DNA of 64,000 nt from Desulfobaccales bacterium (GTDB lineage Bacteria; Desulfobacterota; Desulfobaccia; Desulfobaccales; 0-14-0-80-60-11), in NCBI GenBank assembly GCA_041648175.1, contig JBAZPO010000012.1, positions 62,001-126,000 on the forward strand. Reading direction: 5' to 3'. The stretch's first letter is position 1; each line of letters opens with the position of its first letter. Both the position numbers and the translations under genes were made by a program. This document shows, one piece after another, positions 52,101 to 57,990 of this stretch. The notes below the pieces were generated by a model. The model saw nothing but the letters and a program-made list of their open reading frames with translations, did not search any database and was not told where the DNA came from.

Positions 52101-52409
52101 GGTATAGCGGCCGCGGCCCATAGCATCCAGGGCCTCTGCTAGCCGGTGGGTAGAGGTCATCAGATCCTGGGTCCGTTCTTCAACCTCCCGCATGTTAAAG
52201 GGCGCCCCGGTAAAATAGATCTGCTCAAGTTCCGCCAGGTGCTGTAAGGCAACGTAGTTGTGCCCGAGAAACTCTTTGAACTGGTGGTACTTTTCTACGA
52301 TTTCACCAGCAAGATTAACCAGCAAGCGGCAGGTTTTGTTCGTGGAAAAAAGGTTTAGGGTCTTCAATGGTAGCTCCGCAACCAGATGGCTCTTTATAGC
52401 GTTTGCCAA
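49188..52409 (-). CDS. PEP-synthase-like phosphohistidine enzyme with C-terminal lectin-like domain
   Basis: Up to 1073 residues. An ATP-grasp domain (about 135-445: 'GEAGGKATNLALMAQRVGLP', 'HIAMRSSAVGEDSEASFAGQ', 'EWAVDQEGRLFFLQSRP') is followed by the swivelling phosphohistidine domain with catalytic His528 in 'DVGSITSHLASVAREFGLPA'. The C-terminal PEP/pyruvate barrel of PpsA is absent. Instead there is an unrecognised domain (580-860) and a concanavalin/LamG-like domain (about 890-1073). The only start at the 5' end is TTG inside a MITE terminal repeat, so the native 5' end may be altered. Confidence 0.85.
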   Translation of the reverse strand: MANAIKSHLVAELPLKTLNLFSTNKTCRLLVNLAGEIVEKYHQFKEFLGHNYVALQHLAELEQIYFTGAPFNMREVEERTQDLMTSTHRLAEALDAMGRGRYTPLVGVVDRLAQEIAPLYYPPPHCLMGPLVLPLSALSAASYGEAGGKATNLALMAQRVGLPVPPGFVVTAMGFARFVEEARLMRVIETMLATIDPNNLEEVEIGSREIQAMILEATLPPVLADQILAAYETLEAGTVRGVHIAMRSSAVGEDSEASFAGQYVTRLNVTKNEIISAYKEVVASKYAARAILYRLRYGLDDRDTPMCVAGITMVDSRASGVLYTVDPARPESGQLKISAVLGQGEYLVSGETSPDGFFVDRQTLAVVDQSLGNKASRLVASPDGGLRLEETPGAERDRPAISDQQIRILAQGGLKLERYFQGPLDVEWAVDQEGRLFFLQSRPLGLIQGKSRQAAVPREIPGHPLLLAGGKTASPGVAAGVVWQAGREGNATPPENAILVARTASPDYASLMGRIKGLITDVGSITSHLASVAREFGLPALLDANGATKTLIDGQEITLVADDAAVYQGVVADLAESVRPTRRHIINSPMHTRLRAVLDKLSPLNLTDPQAPDFTPSGCRTLHDVIRYAHEQAMHEMFGLTEAGPGETVAARLTTNIPFPLYLIDLGGGLSGGLTTCDQVTVENLESVPMKALWQGLSHPGINWTGGITVGARDFLTLMARGMSQRPGELPGGDSFAVISREYANLSAKFGYHYANLDVMVGDKPEDNYFSLQFSGGAGTQAGRSMRLSFLGKVLIRLGCKLRITGDLLDASISGLAAADMEAALDQLGRLLGASRLLDVAIASEADVDRMVDAFFRGDYDFFRLSQEKRLPDFYTPTGVWRRETQDGRSLILEDGSGYGWGVSSGLAALMGRIVGVKYKEFLDNIGAYFYFPLAIAKESFVTDAVLRVRARVSGGKIDQVAGLAFAMRDVGNYFVLRINALEDNLALFEYVNGKRLLRVKVAATVTLGEWYEISVMVQDHALKGYLDGELKVEYTADRLLQGFVGLWTRADAVSYFEELVIDASGKVLRLAS

Positions 52410-52576
52410 AAGTTTTTTCCGTAATAGGAGATACTTTACACCCCAAATCCCCCCTAACCCTCCTTTGGTAAAGGAGGGAACTATAAGGAATTACTTATGA
52501 AGTCCCCCTTTGAAAAAGGGGGATTTAGGGGGATTTAAAAATCAGCCAGCGGCATAAATTTATGGCAAACGCTATA
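52395..52576. mobile_element. MITE family 1, copy 1 (182 bp)
   Basis: Ends TATAGCGTTTGCCA (52395) and TGGCAAACGCTATA (to 52576), consistent with a TA target duplication outside TAGCGTTTGCCA. The interior has 'AATCCCCCCTAACCC' and 'CCCCCTTTGAAAAAGGGGG' palindromes and no gene. It sits at the 5' end of the PEP-synthase-like gene and overlaps its first codons. Confidence 0.88.
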
Positions 52577-52577
52577 T

Positions 52578-52853
52578 TTCTGCCCCCGGACCGGGACCAG
52601 CCAGTTCGCTTTCGGCGGGGTAAGGGTTTGCCCTTTAGAATTATACCTTGAAATTATCGGGCTGCGTACCCTCCGTTTACCAACTTATTTCCTGGGTAGA
52701 TCTGCTGGTGAGAATCTTGATCACCGAATTACTGTGCTCGATTCGGTGTTGCCGAGAATTTTGGCAGGAGAAAAGGTCAGCAAGTCAGCCCTTGCTCTTT
52801 TGGGCCATGGCGGTCTCTGCCCAGACTCTCACAACTGCCGGATCCATTTATAG
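52578..52853 (+). pseudogene. Protein fragment trapped between two MITEs (molybdopterin-binding-like C-terminus)
   Basis: The frame is open from the right end of one MITE to the left end of the next. It reads 'FGGVRVCPLELYLEIIGLRT', 'LGRSAGENLDHRITVLDSVL' and 'KSALALLGHGGLCPDSHNC', about 90 residues. The LGHGGLC..C..C pattern recalls the tail of molybdopterin-binding/FmdE-associated proteins of sulfate reducers; this is recognition from memory. No start codon and no natural end. Confidence 0.45.
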
Positions 52854-53169
52854 CGTTTGCCAAAAGTTTTTTCCGTAATAGGAGATACTTTAATACCAAA
52901 CTGCGATCAAACAGGTAATTTAATTTTTGTAGGGGCGGACCTATGTGTCCGCCCTCAGGTTGGGCGCACACTCGGGTACTCCACTACAGACCGTGAGCTT
53001 TTCTTACTTCTATGAGCGCAACTTGGTATAACACCCTAAATCCCCCCTAACTCCCCTTTGGTAAAGGGGTGAACTATAAGGAATTACTTATAAAGTCCCC
53101 CTTTGAAAAAGGGGGATTTAGGGGGATTTAAAAATCAGCCAGCGGCATAAATTTATGGCAAACGCTATA
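52849..53169. mobile_element. MITE family 1, copy 2, interrupted by a nested MITE
   Basis: The same ends as copy 1 (TATAGCGTTTGCCA at 52849; TGGCAAACGCTATA to 53169) and the same interior. It is split at 52893 by a 135-bp element plus a 3-bp duplication. Subtracting these leaves 183 bp, matching copy 1. Confidence 0.9.
52894..53028. mobile_element. MITE family 2, copy A, nested in family 1
   Basis: TACCAAACTGCG... at the left and ...GCGCAACTTGGTA at the right, 135 bp, flanked by TAA on both sides (52891-52893 and 53029-53031). The interior carries the 'GGGGCGGACCTATGTGTCCG' repeat. Confidence 0.88.
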
Positions 53170-53171
53170 AT

Positions 53172-53330
53172 TGCCTTAAGTTACCCAAGAATAAAAGGAT
53201 TCGCATCCAACCTTTCACGCTTGAGGAGTGGGCCAATCTGATGGAGTGCATCCCCGAATGGCACAGATTGGCGAATGTACAAAACGAGACCTACTTTTGC
53301 TTCATGGGCTTTGGCAGCCGGCGAATCCCC
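53172..53330 (+). pseudogene. Possible integrase fragment
   Basis: The frame following the MITE reads 'KNKRIRIQPFTLEEWANLME' and CIPEWHR, resembling the mid-region of phage-type tyrosine recombinases (PFTLEEW...IPEW). The catalytic residues are not included. Homology fades after ~25 residues. tRNA-Leu lies 350 bases away. Confidence 0.3.
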
Positions 53331-53397
53331 AGGATGGGTAGCCAGAACTCAGGGCCACGTCGATGCTTCAATGGTATACCGGACTATGGTCGTCTTA

Positions 53398-53531
53398 TAC
53401 CAAGTTGCGCTCATACAGGTAATTTTGTTTTTGTAGGGGCGGACCTATGTGTCCGCCCTCATGGTGGCCGAACATGCAGGTACGATCCTACAAAACGAAG
53501 CTATTTTTACTTCTATGGACGCAACTTGGTA
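53398..53531. mobile_element. MITE family 2, copy B (134 bp)
   Basis: TACCAAGTTGCGC at the left, GCAACTTGGTA at the right, flanked by TTA on both sides (53395-53397 and 53532-53534). The internal 'GGGGCGGACCTATGTGTCCG' is identical to copy A over a long stretch. Confidence 0.88.
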
Positions 53532-53674
53532 TTATCCTGAATTTGACCCGGCAGGATGGGTCGGCTTTGGAGGTGTTGTTTGACAGGGGTATCAAAAGGC
53601 ACAATCGCAGGCACAATGACCTAAAAGAAGATATCGGCTATCGTATAACTGATTGTTATTTTTATAATAATAAT

Positions 53675-53761
53675 TGGTGCCTGGGGCCGGACTCGAACCG
53701 GCACGGCCTTGCGACCGAGGGATTTTAAGTCCCTTGCGTCTACCCGTTCCGCCACCCAGGC
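53675..53761 (-). tRNA. tRNA-Leu (TAA)
   Basis: 87 bases with CCA encoded. On the minus strand: acceptor GCCTGGG / CCCAGGC, anticodon arm AGGGA-CTTAAAA-TCCCT (anticodon TAA), long variable arm CGGTCGCAAGGCCG, T arm GCCGG-TTCGAGT-CCGGC. Confidence 0.96.
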
Positions 53762-53770
53762 AACATTGGT

Positions 53771-53799
53771 AATGTAATATATCACCGGCAAACATTCAA
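53771..53799 (-). promoter_or_regulatory. Sigma-70 promoter of tRNA-Leu
   Basis: On the minus strand TTGAAT (53799-53794), 17-base spacer, TACATT (53776-53771); the tRNA starts 10 bases later. Confidence 0.65.
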
Positions 53800-54001
53800 G
53801 GGTATATGCAGTCATGGCAGCACCGATAGACCTTCCGAACCGAGTGCAGGTCTTACCCTAAAGGAGCACAGCCCTGTACTGGCCAAGAACCTTGACAAAG
53901 AAGACCCCCTCAGTTTTAATACAGCTAAAAATCAGCCTTTTCCAAAATACTTATCTGCCAAGCGCCCGCGGATGAGCGGCCCCGCTGCAAAGGAGGCGAC
54001 C

Positions 54002-54844
54002 ATGCGAACCCGTGAACGGATGTTGCCCATAGGGTGGTACCCCGCCAGCGCCAGCGCCTGTAAAGCGGAGATCGACAAATTCATCGCCGGTACGGCGCCG
54101 CTCCCTGCGGGGACCACGGTATTCGGTGGCATCGTTCCTCATGCCGGCTGGCACTTTTCCGGCAAAGCCGCGGCCCGGATCTTTTATCTGGCTGCCAAGG
54201 CCTTGCAGCCGCAGGTAGTGTGCATCTTCGGCGGCCACCTGGGAGGGAGCTCGCCGCCGCTGCTGGTGGCCGACGACGCGATGGAAACCCCCATGGGAGA
54301 CCTCCCCCTGGCCACGGAATTCTATGCGCCCCTGGCCAAGCGCCTGACGCTCCGGGAGGAATATCCCGGAGATAACACCATCGAGGTGCAGATCCCTTTC
54401 ATTAAGTATTTCTTCCCTCAGGCCAAAGTTCTGGCCCTGCGCTCGCCACACTCCGCCACGGCCATCGATTTAGGCAAGGCGGTGGCCGCGGTGGCCAAAG
54501 AACTTAAGGTCAGCATCCTGACCTTCGGATCTACCGACCTCACCCACTACGGGCCCAACTATGGCTTCTCCCCCAAGGGCTACGGGCCTGAGGCGGTGAA
54601 GTGGGTCAAAGAGGTCAACGACAAAAGATTCATCGACGAGGCCCTGAAACTGGACGGGGCCGGGATGCTCAAGACCGCGGCCGAAGACCAGAGCGCTTGC
54701 AGCGCCGGCGGGGCGGTGGCCGCGGTGGCCGCAGCCAAGGCCGACGGCGCCCATAAAGCCAAACTGGTGGACTACTACACCAGCTTCGACATCATGCCCG
54801 GCGAAAGCTTCGTGGGCTACGCCGGGATCGTGCTGGAGGGGTAA
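54002..54844 (+). CDS. amrB: AmmeMemoRadiSam system protein B (MEMO1 family)
   Basis: 280 residues from ATG 54002, which follows AAAGGAGGCGACC. MEMO1 fold: 'GWYPASASACKAEIDKFIAG', 'GGIVPHAGWHFSGKAAARIF' (metal-site His), 'YPGDNTIEVQIPFIKYFFPQ', 'TFGSTDLTHYGPNYGFSPKG' and 'DQSACSAGGAVAAVAAAKAD'. In bacteria it belongs to the AmmeMemoRadiSam system with AMMECR1 and a radical SAM protein, which are not adjacent here. Role in metal or redox chemistry unproven. Confidence 0.9.
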   Translation: MRTRERMLPIGWYPASASACKAEIDKFIAGTAPLPAGTTVFGGIVPHAGWHFSGKAAARIFYLAAKALQPQVVCIFGGHLGGSSPPLLVADDAMETPMGDLPLATEFYAPLAKRLTLREEYPGDNTIEVQIPFIKYFFPQAKVLALRSPHSATAIDLGKAVAAVAKELKVSILTFGSTDLTHYGPNYGFSPKGYGPEAVKWVKEVNDKRFIDEALKLDGAGMLKTAAEDQSACSAGGAVAAVAAAKADGAHKAKLVDYYTSFDIMPGESFVGYAGIVLEG

Positions 54845-54889
54845 GGGAATAATTGTGGGGGGAGGGCCATGATTTTTCGTAAGCCATTC

Positions 54890-54926
54890 CTGCCCTCTCC
54901 CCCTCCCGACCTATGGTAGGGAGGGG
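54890..54926. repeat. CCCTCTCCCC-type palindromic repeat
   Basis: 'CCTGCCCTCTCCCCCTCCC', a loop and a GGGAGGGGAAA arm; a member of the dispersed family also seen near 6.4, 21.45, 27.3 and 56.9 kb. Confidence 0.6.
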
Positions 54927-55060
54927 AAATTTCCAGCAACGAAACGATGGTTGACTCCCTTTAGGAGTCATGGTGATGGGTGGAGGGCCGGGAGCAGGGA
55001 AAATGACGGCCTGATAATTGCTCCCTTTTATTTAATCTATGTGCATTTAAGAGCTGAGCT

Positions 55061-55849
55061 GTGCCTGAAGAGCTGCTTTATGATTTGGACCTGTGGCTTA
55101 TTCTGGTTGCCAGTATTGGGGGTTTCTTCCTGGCGACCGAGGCTGGATTCCTGTTGGGGCGCCGGAGTCAGTCGACTACTAACGACCATTCGAGATCTCA
55201 GATCTATACAATTCAAGGCGCAGTGCTCGGACTGCTGGCCCTGCTGTTAGGATTTACCTTTGCGATGGCGATGTCCCGTTATGATACGAGAAAACAATTG
55301 GTCCTCTCGGAGTCCAATGCAATCGGCACCACCTTTCTCCGGGCTCAACTGCTGCCGGAGCCGCCACGCAAGGAAGTCTCCAACCTGTTGCGCCGCTATG
55401 TCGAGGTTCGGCTGGATTTTTATTATGCCGGGAACAACTCCAAGCTGTTGCGCGAAGTGAGGGACAAAACGGAGCGGTTGCAAAATCAGCTTTGGGCCTA
55501 TGGAGTTGCCATGGGTGAAAAAGACCCGCGGGCGGTCACGACCGGGTTATTTCTCCAGTCTCTGAACGAAACGATTGACCTGAATGCCACAAGAATCACC
55601 GCCTTGGAAAACCACGTGCCCGAGATTACGCTGGTGCTCCTCTATTTTGTTGCGGTTATGGCGACTGGGCTCATAGGTTATGGCTGCGGGCTCTCGGGGA
55701 TACGCAATTTCTTCGTGACCATAATATCGTCGGTTCTTATTGCCGCGGTGATTATGGTGATTATCGATCTCGACCGGCCGCGCCGGGGCTTGATCAAGGT
55801 AAGTCAGCAGCGGATGATCGATCTGCGGGATAACCTTAAAGAGCAGTGA
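55061..55849 (+). CDS. DUF4239-like (bestrophin-like) membrane protein
   Basis: 262 residues from GTG 55061. Four transmembrane helices in two hairpins (about 10-30, 50-70, 188-210, 215-238) flank a ~110-residue soluble helical segment. 'QGAVLGLLALLLGFTFAMAM', 'YDTRKQLVLSESNAIGTTFL' and 'RAQLLPEPPR' are the hallmark of the DUF4239/bestrophin-like group. Possibly a channel-like protein; no functional data. Isolated gene. Confidence 0.85.
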   Translation: MPEELLYDLDLWLILVASIGGFFLATEAGFLLGRRSQSTTNDHSRSQIYTIQGAVLGLLALLLGFTFAMAMSRYDTRKQLVLSESNAIGTTFLRAQLLPEPPRKEVSNLLRRYVEVRLDFYYAGNNSKLLREVRDKTERLQNQLWAYGVAMGEKDPRAVTTGLFLQSLNETIDLNATRITALENHVPEITLVLLYFVAVMATGLIGYGCGLSGIRNFFVTIISSVLIAAVIMVIIDLDRPRRGLIKVSQQRMIDLRDNLKEQ

Positions 55850-56020
55850 CGTTGGGGATGGACGACCTTTGGGGGCGGCTTGGGAAAATTTGCTCATCCC
55901 TGGCGCGCAGGGCTTACCCTACCTGCAAAATGGGCGGTCGGGCAGGTTGTCCCTATGAATGGTATCAAAAAAACGGATGGGAGACGCCACCCTCACGAGC
56001 GGTGCCCGAGAACAGAGTGG

Positions 56021-56047
56021 CGTTCCCAAGTGCAACTTGGGAACGAG
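56021..56047. repeat. REP-like palindrome (GTTCCCAAG...CTTGGGAAC)
   Basis: Identical over most of its length to the unit at 4376-4402, including the trailing GAG. Lies between two converging genes. Confidence 0.85.
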
Positions 56048-56136
56048 GACGAACAGGGCGGACACGCAGGTCCGCCCTGTTCGGTTTGGCGAGCCGTAAA
56101 TATAAAGGATGGTGCGCAGGCGCCCCCTACATTTCA

Positions 56137-56838
56137 TTACCCGGTGGCGCTTTGGGACCAAAATTCCCGGAGGAGGCGGGCCAGGGTTTCGCCGGGGGCC
56201 AGGTCCTGGGCGAGGGCGGCCAGGGTGGCCGGGGTGACCTGGCCCTGACGCACCACTTCTTCCCCGGCCTGAGCTACGGCGTCCAGGATGGCTTGGGCCT
56301 GGGGCTGAAATTCGGGGATGGAGAGAAATTCGGCGGAATGGCGGTAGATTTCGGCGACAAGGTCATTGCCCAGGCACATGCGCCAGGTCATGGACAAGGC
56401 CTGGAACATGGCCGGGTCCCAGAAGCCGCAGACGCTCAAGGTCACCACTCGTGGCATCTTCTCGAAGCGGTGCGGGATGCCCCCGGCCTCGGACGTTTCC
56501 TTTAAGGGGTCCATCATGGGCAAGGTGCGTTCCACGAAAAGCTTCATGCGGGCGTTCATAGTGGCGTGGTAGATGGGGGAGGCCAGCACCACCAGATCGG
56601 CCGCCAGATACCGGTCAAACAGGACCTCCGACATGTCGTCTTTCTGGATGCAGCGGCCTGGGGTCTGGACCCAGCAACCATAGCAGCCCAGACAGTGGTT
56701 GATCTTGTAGTTCCGCAGGTAGAGGGTCTCGGCCACGGCCCCGGCGCGTTTGGCCCCTTCCAAGAATTTTTGTAAGACCAGTTCGGTCTTGCTGGTTTCG
56801 TTCTCCCGCGGGCTGCTGTTCAAGGCCAGGATGTTCAT
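56137..56838 (-). CDS. Iron-sulfur flavoprotein (NADPH-dependent FMN reductase family)
   Basis: 233 residues from ATG 56838, preceded by GGGAGAA. Flavodoxin-like fold: 'MNILALNSSPRENETSKTEL' binds the FMN phosphate. 'CLGCYGCWVQTPGRC' gives C-x2-C-x2-C-x7-C, the compact motif of iron-sulfur flavoproteins holding a [4Fe-4S] cluster. 'LVVLASPIYHATMNARMKLF' is typical. Likely moves electrons to O2, peroxide or another acceptor in an anaerobe. A MITE terminal repeat lies immediately upstream and supplies an in-frame TTG that should not be used. Confidence 0.9.
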   Translation of the reverse strand: MNILALNSSPRENETSKTELVLQKFLEGAKRAGAVAETLYLRNYKINHCLGCYGCWVQTPGRCIQKDDMSEVLFDRYLAADLVVLASPIYHATMNARMKLFVERTLPMMDPLKETSEAGGIPHRFEKMPRVVTLSVCGFWDPAMFQALSMTWRMCLGNDLVAEIYRHSAEFLSIPEFQPQAQAILDAVAQAGEEVVRQGQVTPATLAALAQDLAPGETLARLLREFWSQSATG

Positions 56839-56850
56839 GAAGTTCTCCCT

Positions 56851-56939
56851 TATAGCGTTTGCCAAAAGTTTTTTCCTCTAATTCTCCTCTCCCCTTGTGG
56901 GAGAGGGTAGGGTGAGGGGTTAATAAGAAAAAACTTTTG
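56851..56939. mobile_element. MITE family 1, divergent or partial copy
   Basis: Left end TATAGCGTTTGCCA (56851) with the family's CAAAAGTTTTTTC (56863-56875), matched by GAAAAAACTTTTG (56927-56939). The outer right arm is missing, and a CCCTCTCCCC-type palindrome occupies the middle. Confidence 0.65.
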
Positions 56940-57079
56940 AGCCTCTTGCAAAAGTCTCTTTTCGGTCAATATCTTATTTGGGCGTTTATGAGTTTGCCGG
57001 TAGCACAGGCTTTCCAGCCTGTGCTCATATAAGCTAAAGCCTGCGACTACATCATGTCCGGCAATTTTGCAAGAGGCTC
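56939..57079. mobile_element. MITE-like element with 15-bp perfect inverted repeats
   Basis: GAGCCTCTTGCAAAA (56939-56953) and TTTTGCAAGAGGCTC (57065-57079), with a related TTTTCGGTCAAT / TTTTGGTCAAT pair. The interior holds the hairpin AGCACAGGC / GCCTGTGCT. Directly abuts the partial family 1 element. Confidence 0.75.
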
Positions 57080-57285
57080 TTTTGGTCAATGAGTATAGGT
57101 GCCGTTTTCGGTTGAAGAGTTGCACAGGAATTGTCAATGGGGTGGAAAGTTACGCGGTAATATTTGAGAGGCTACCTGGAATTAAAGGCAAGTTCAAGCT
57201 AGAATCTGATTAGATGCCTTAAGATGACATTTTTCTGGATGGAAAAAAGGCAGGGCGGACACGCAGGCAATACTACCATTTTATA

Positions 57286-57503
57286 TTATTCGAATTCACT
57301 CCGAGGAATTCCTGACTGACGGATGATTGATTGTAAAGTGCCGATTCTTAGTTCCCCATGGTCAGGAACCGGAACGGTAATCGTGCCATCGTTGAACGTT
57401 TTCTGCATGACGATATGGCTGCCACGCCGACGGACTTGGCAAACCCGTGTCTGGACAGGATTTGACAAACCTCTTGGCCGGACAGAACTCGCAGTTTACC
57501 CAA
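57286..57503 (-). pseudogene. hicA: Frameshifted HicA-type toxin gene
   Basis: From TTG 57503, which overlaps the hicB stop by eight bases, the frame reads 'LGKLRVLSGQEVCQILSRHG'. Near 57440 it must shift by one base to continue as 'RRRGSHIVMQKTFNDGTITV' and 'PDHGELRIGTLQSIIRQSGI', a textbook HicA mRNA-interferase fold with its catalytic His. As written the toxin cannot be made in full. A single sequencing error could also cause this. Confidence 0.75.
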
Positions 57504-57717
57504 CTGCTACCTCAACCTGGGTAACATAAACCTCTTCCCGGAGCCGACTCTTGATCTCCTCCGAGGAAGCCGATTCAAAAAAGAGTTCCAAGGCTTCCCG
57601 GAGATTTTCTCGAGCTGCCTGGACGGTGTCTCCCTGACTGGCTATATCGAGTTCAGGGCACAAAGACACATAGCCATCCCCTTCGCGTTCAATAATGGCC
57701 GTAAGTTGCCGTTTCAT
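57496..57717 (-). CDS. hicB: HicB-type antitoxin
   Basis: 73 residues. 'MKRQLTAIIEREGDGYVSLC' and 'PELDIASQGDTVQAARENLR' form the partial RNase H fold of HicB antitoxins; there is no C-terminal DNA-binding domain in this short form. CGAGGAG precedes the ATG. It precedes hicA, the reverse of many hicAB loci but common for this short HicB type. Neutralises HicA by occlusion; here its toxin is broken. Confidence 0.88.
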   Translation of the reverse strand: MKRQLTAIIEREGDGYVSLCPELDIASQGDTVQAARENLREALELFFESASSEEIKSRLREEVYVTQVEVAVG

Positions 57718-57851
57718 CTGGTGCTCCTCGACAGGAAACTATGTTCCTTTTGTAATTTTATGTCCAATTTCCGGAACAAGCCAAAAGAAAAGTGGAAAAG
57801 AAGATTAACAATAACGCAAGTTATCACAGGCTGGTAGTTTATTCACTGGAT

Positions 57852-57880
57852 AAAAAAAGGGCGGACACACAGGTCCGCCC
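57852..57880 (-). terminator. Terminator downstream of groEL
   Basis: On the minus strand GGGCGGAC (57880-57873) / GTCCGCCC (57866-57859) with a 6-base loop, then seven T. It is also one of the dispersed GGGCGGAC repeats. Confidence 0.7.
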
Positions 57881-57990
57881 CTACTATTTGGTGGGACGTG
57901 CCCACCCTACATTTTGAAGGGAATCGAGGGAAGGGGATGTCCCACAGACTGGAAGCCTATGGCACTAACCCCTGATCCCTAACCCCTGTT

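Noticed and set aside
53592..53815. Small minus-strand frames over tRNA-Leu
   Set aside because: They are translations of the tRNA gene itself.
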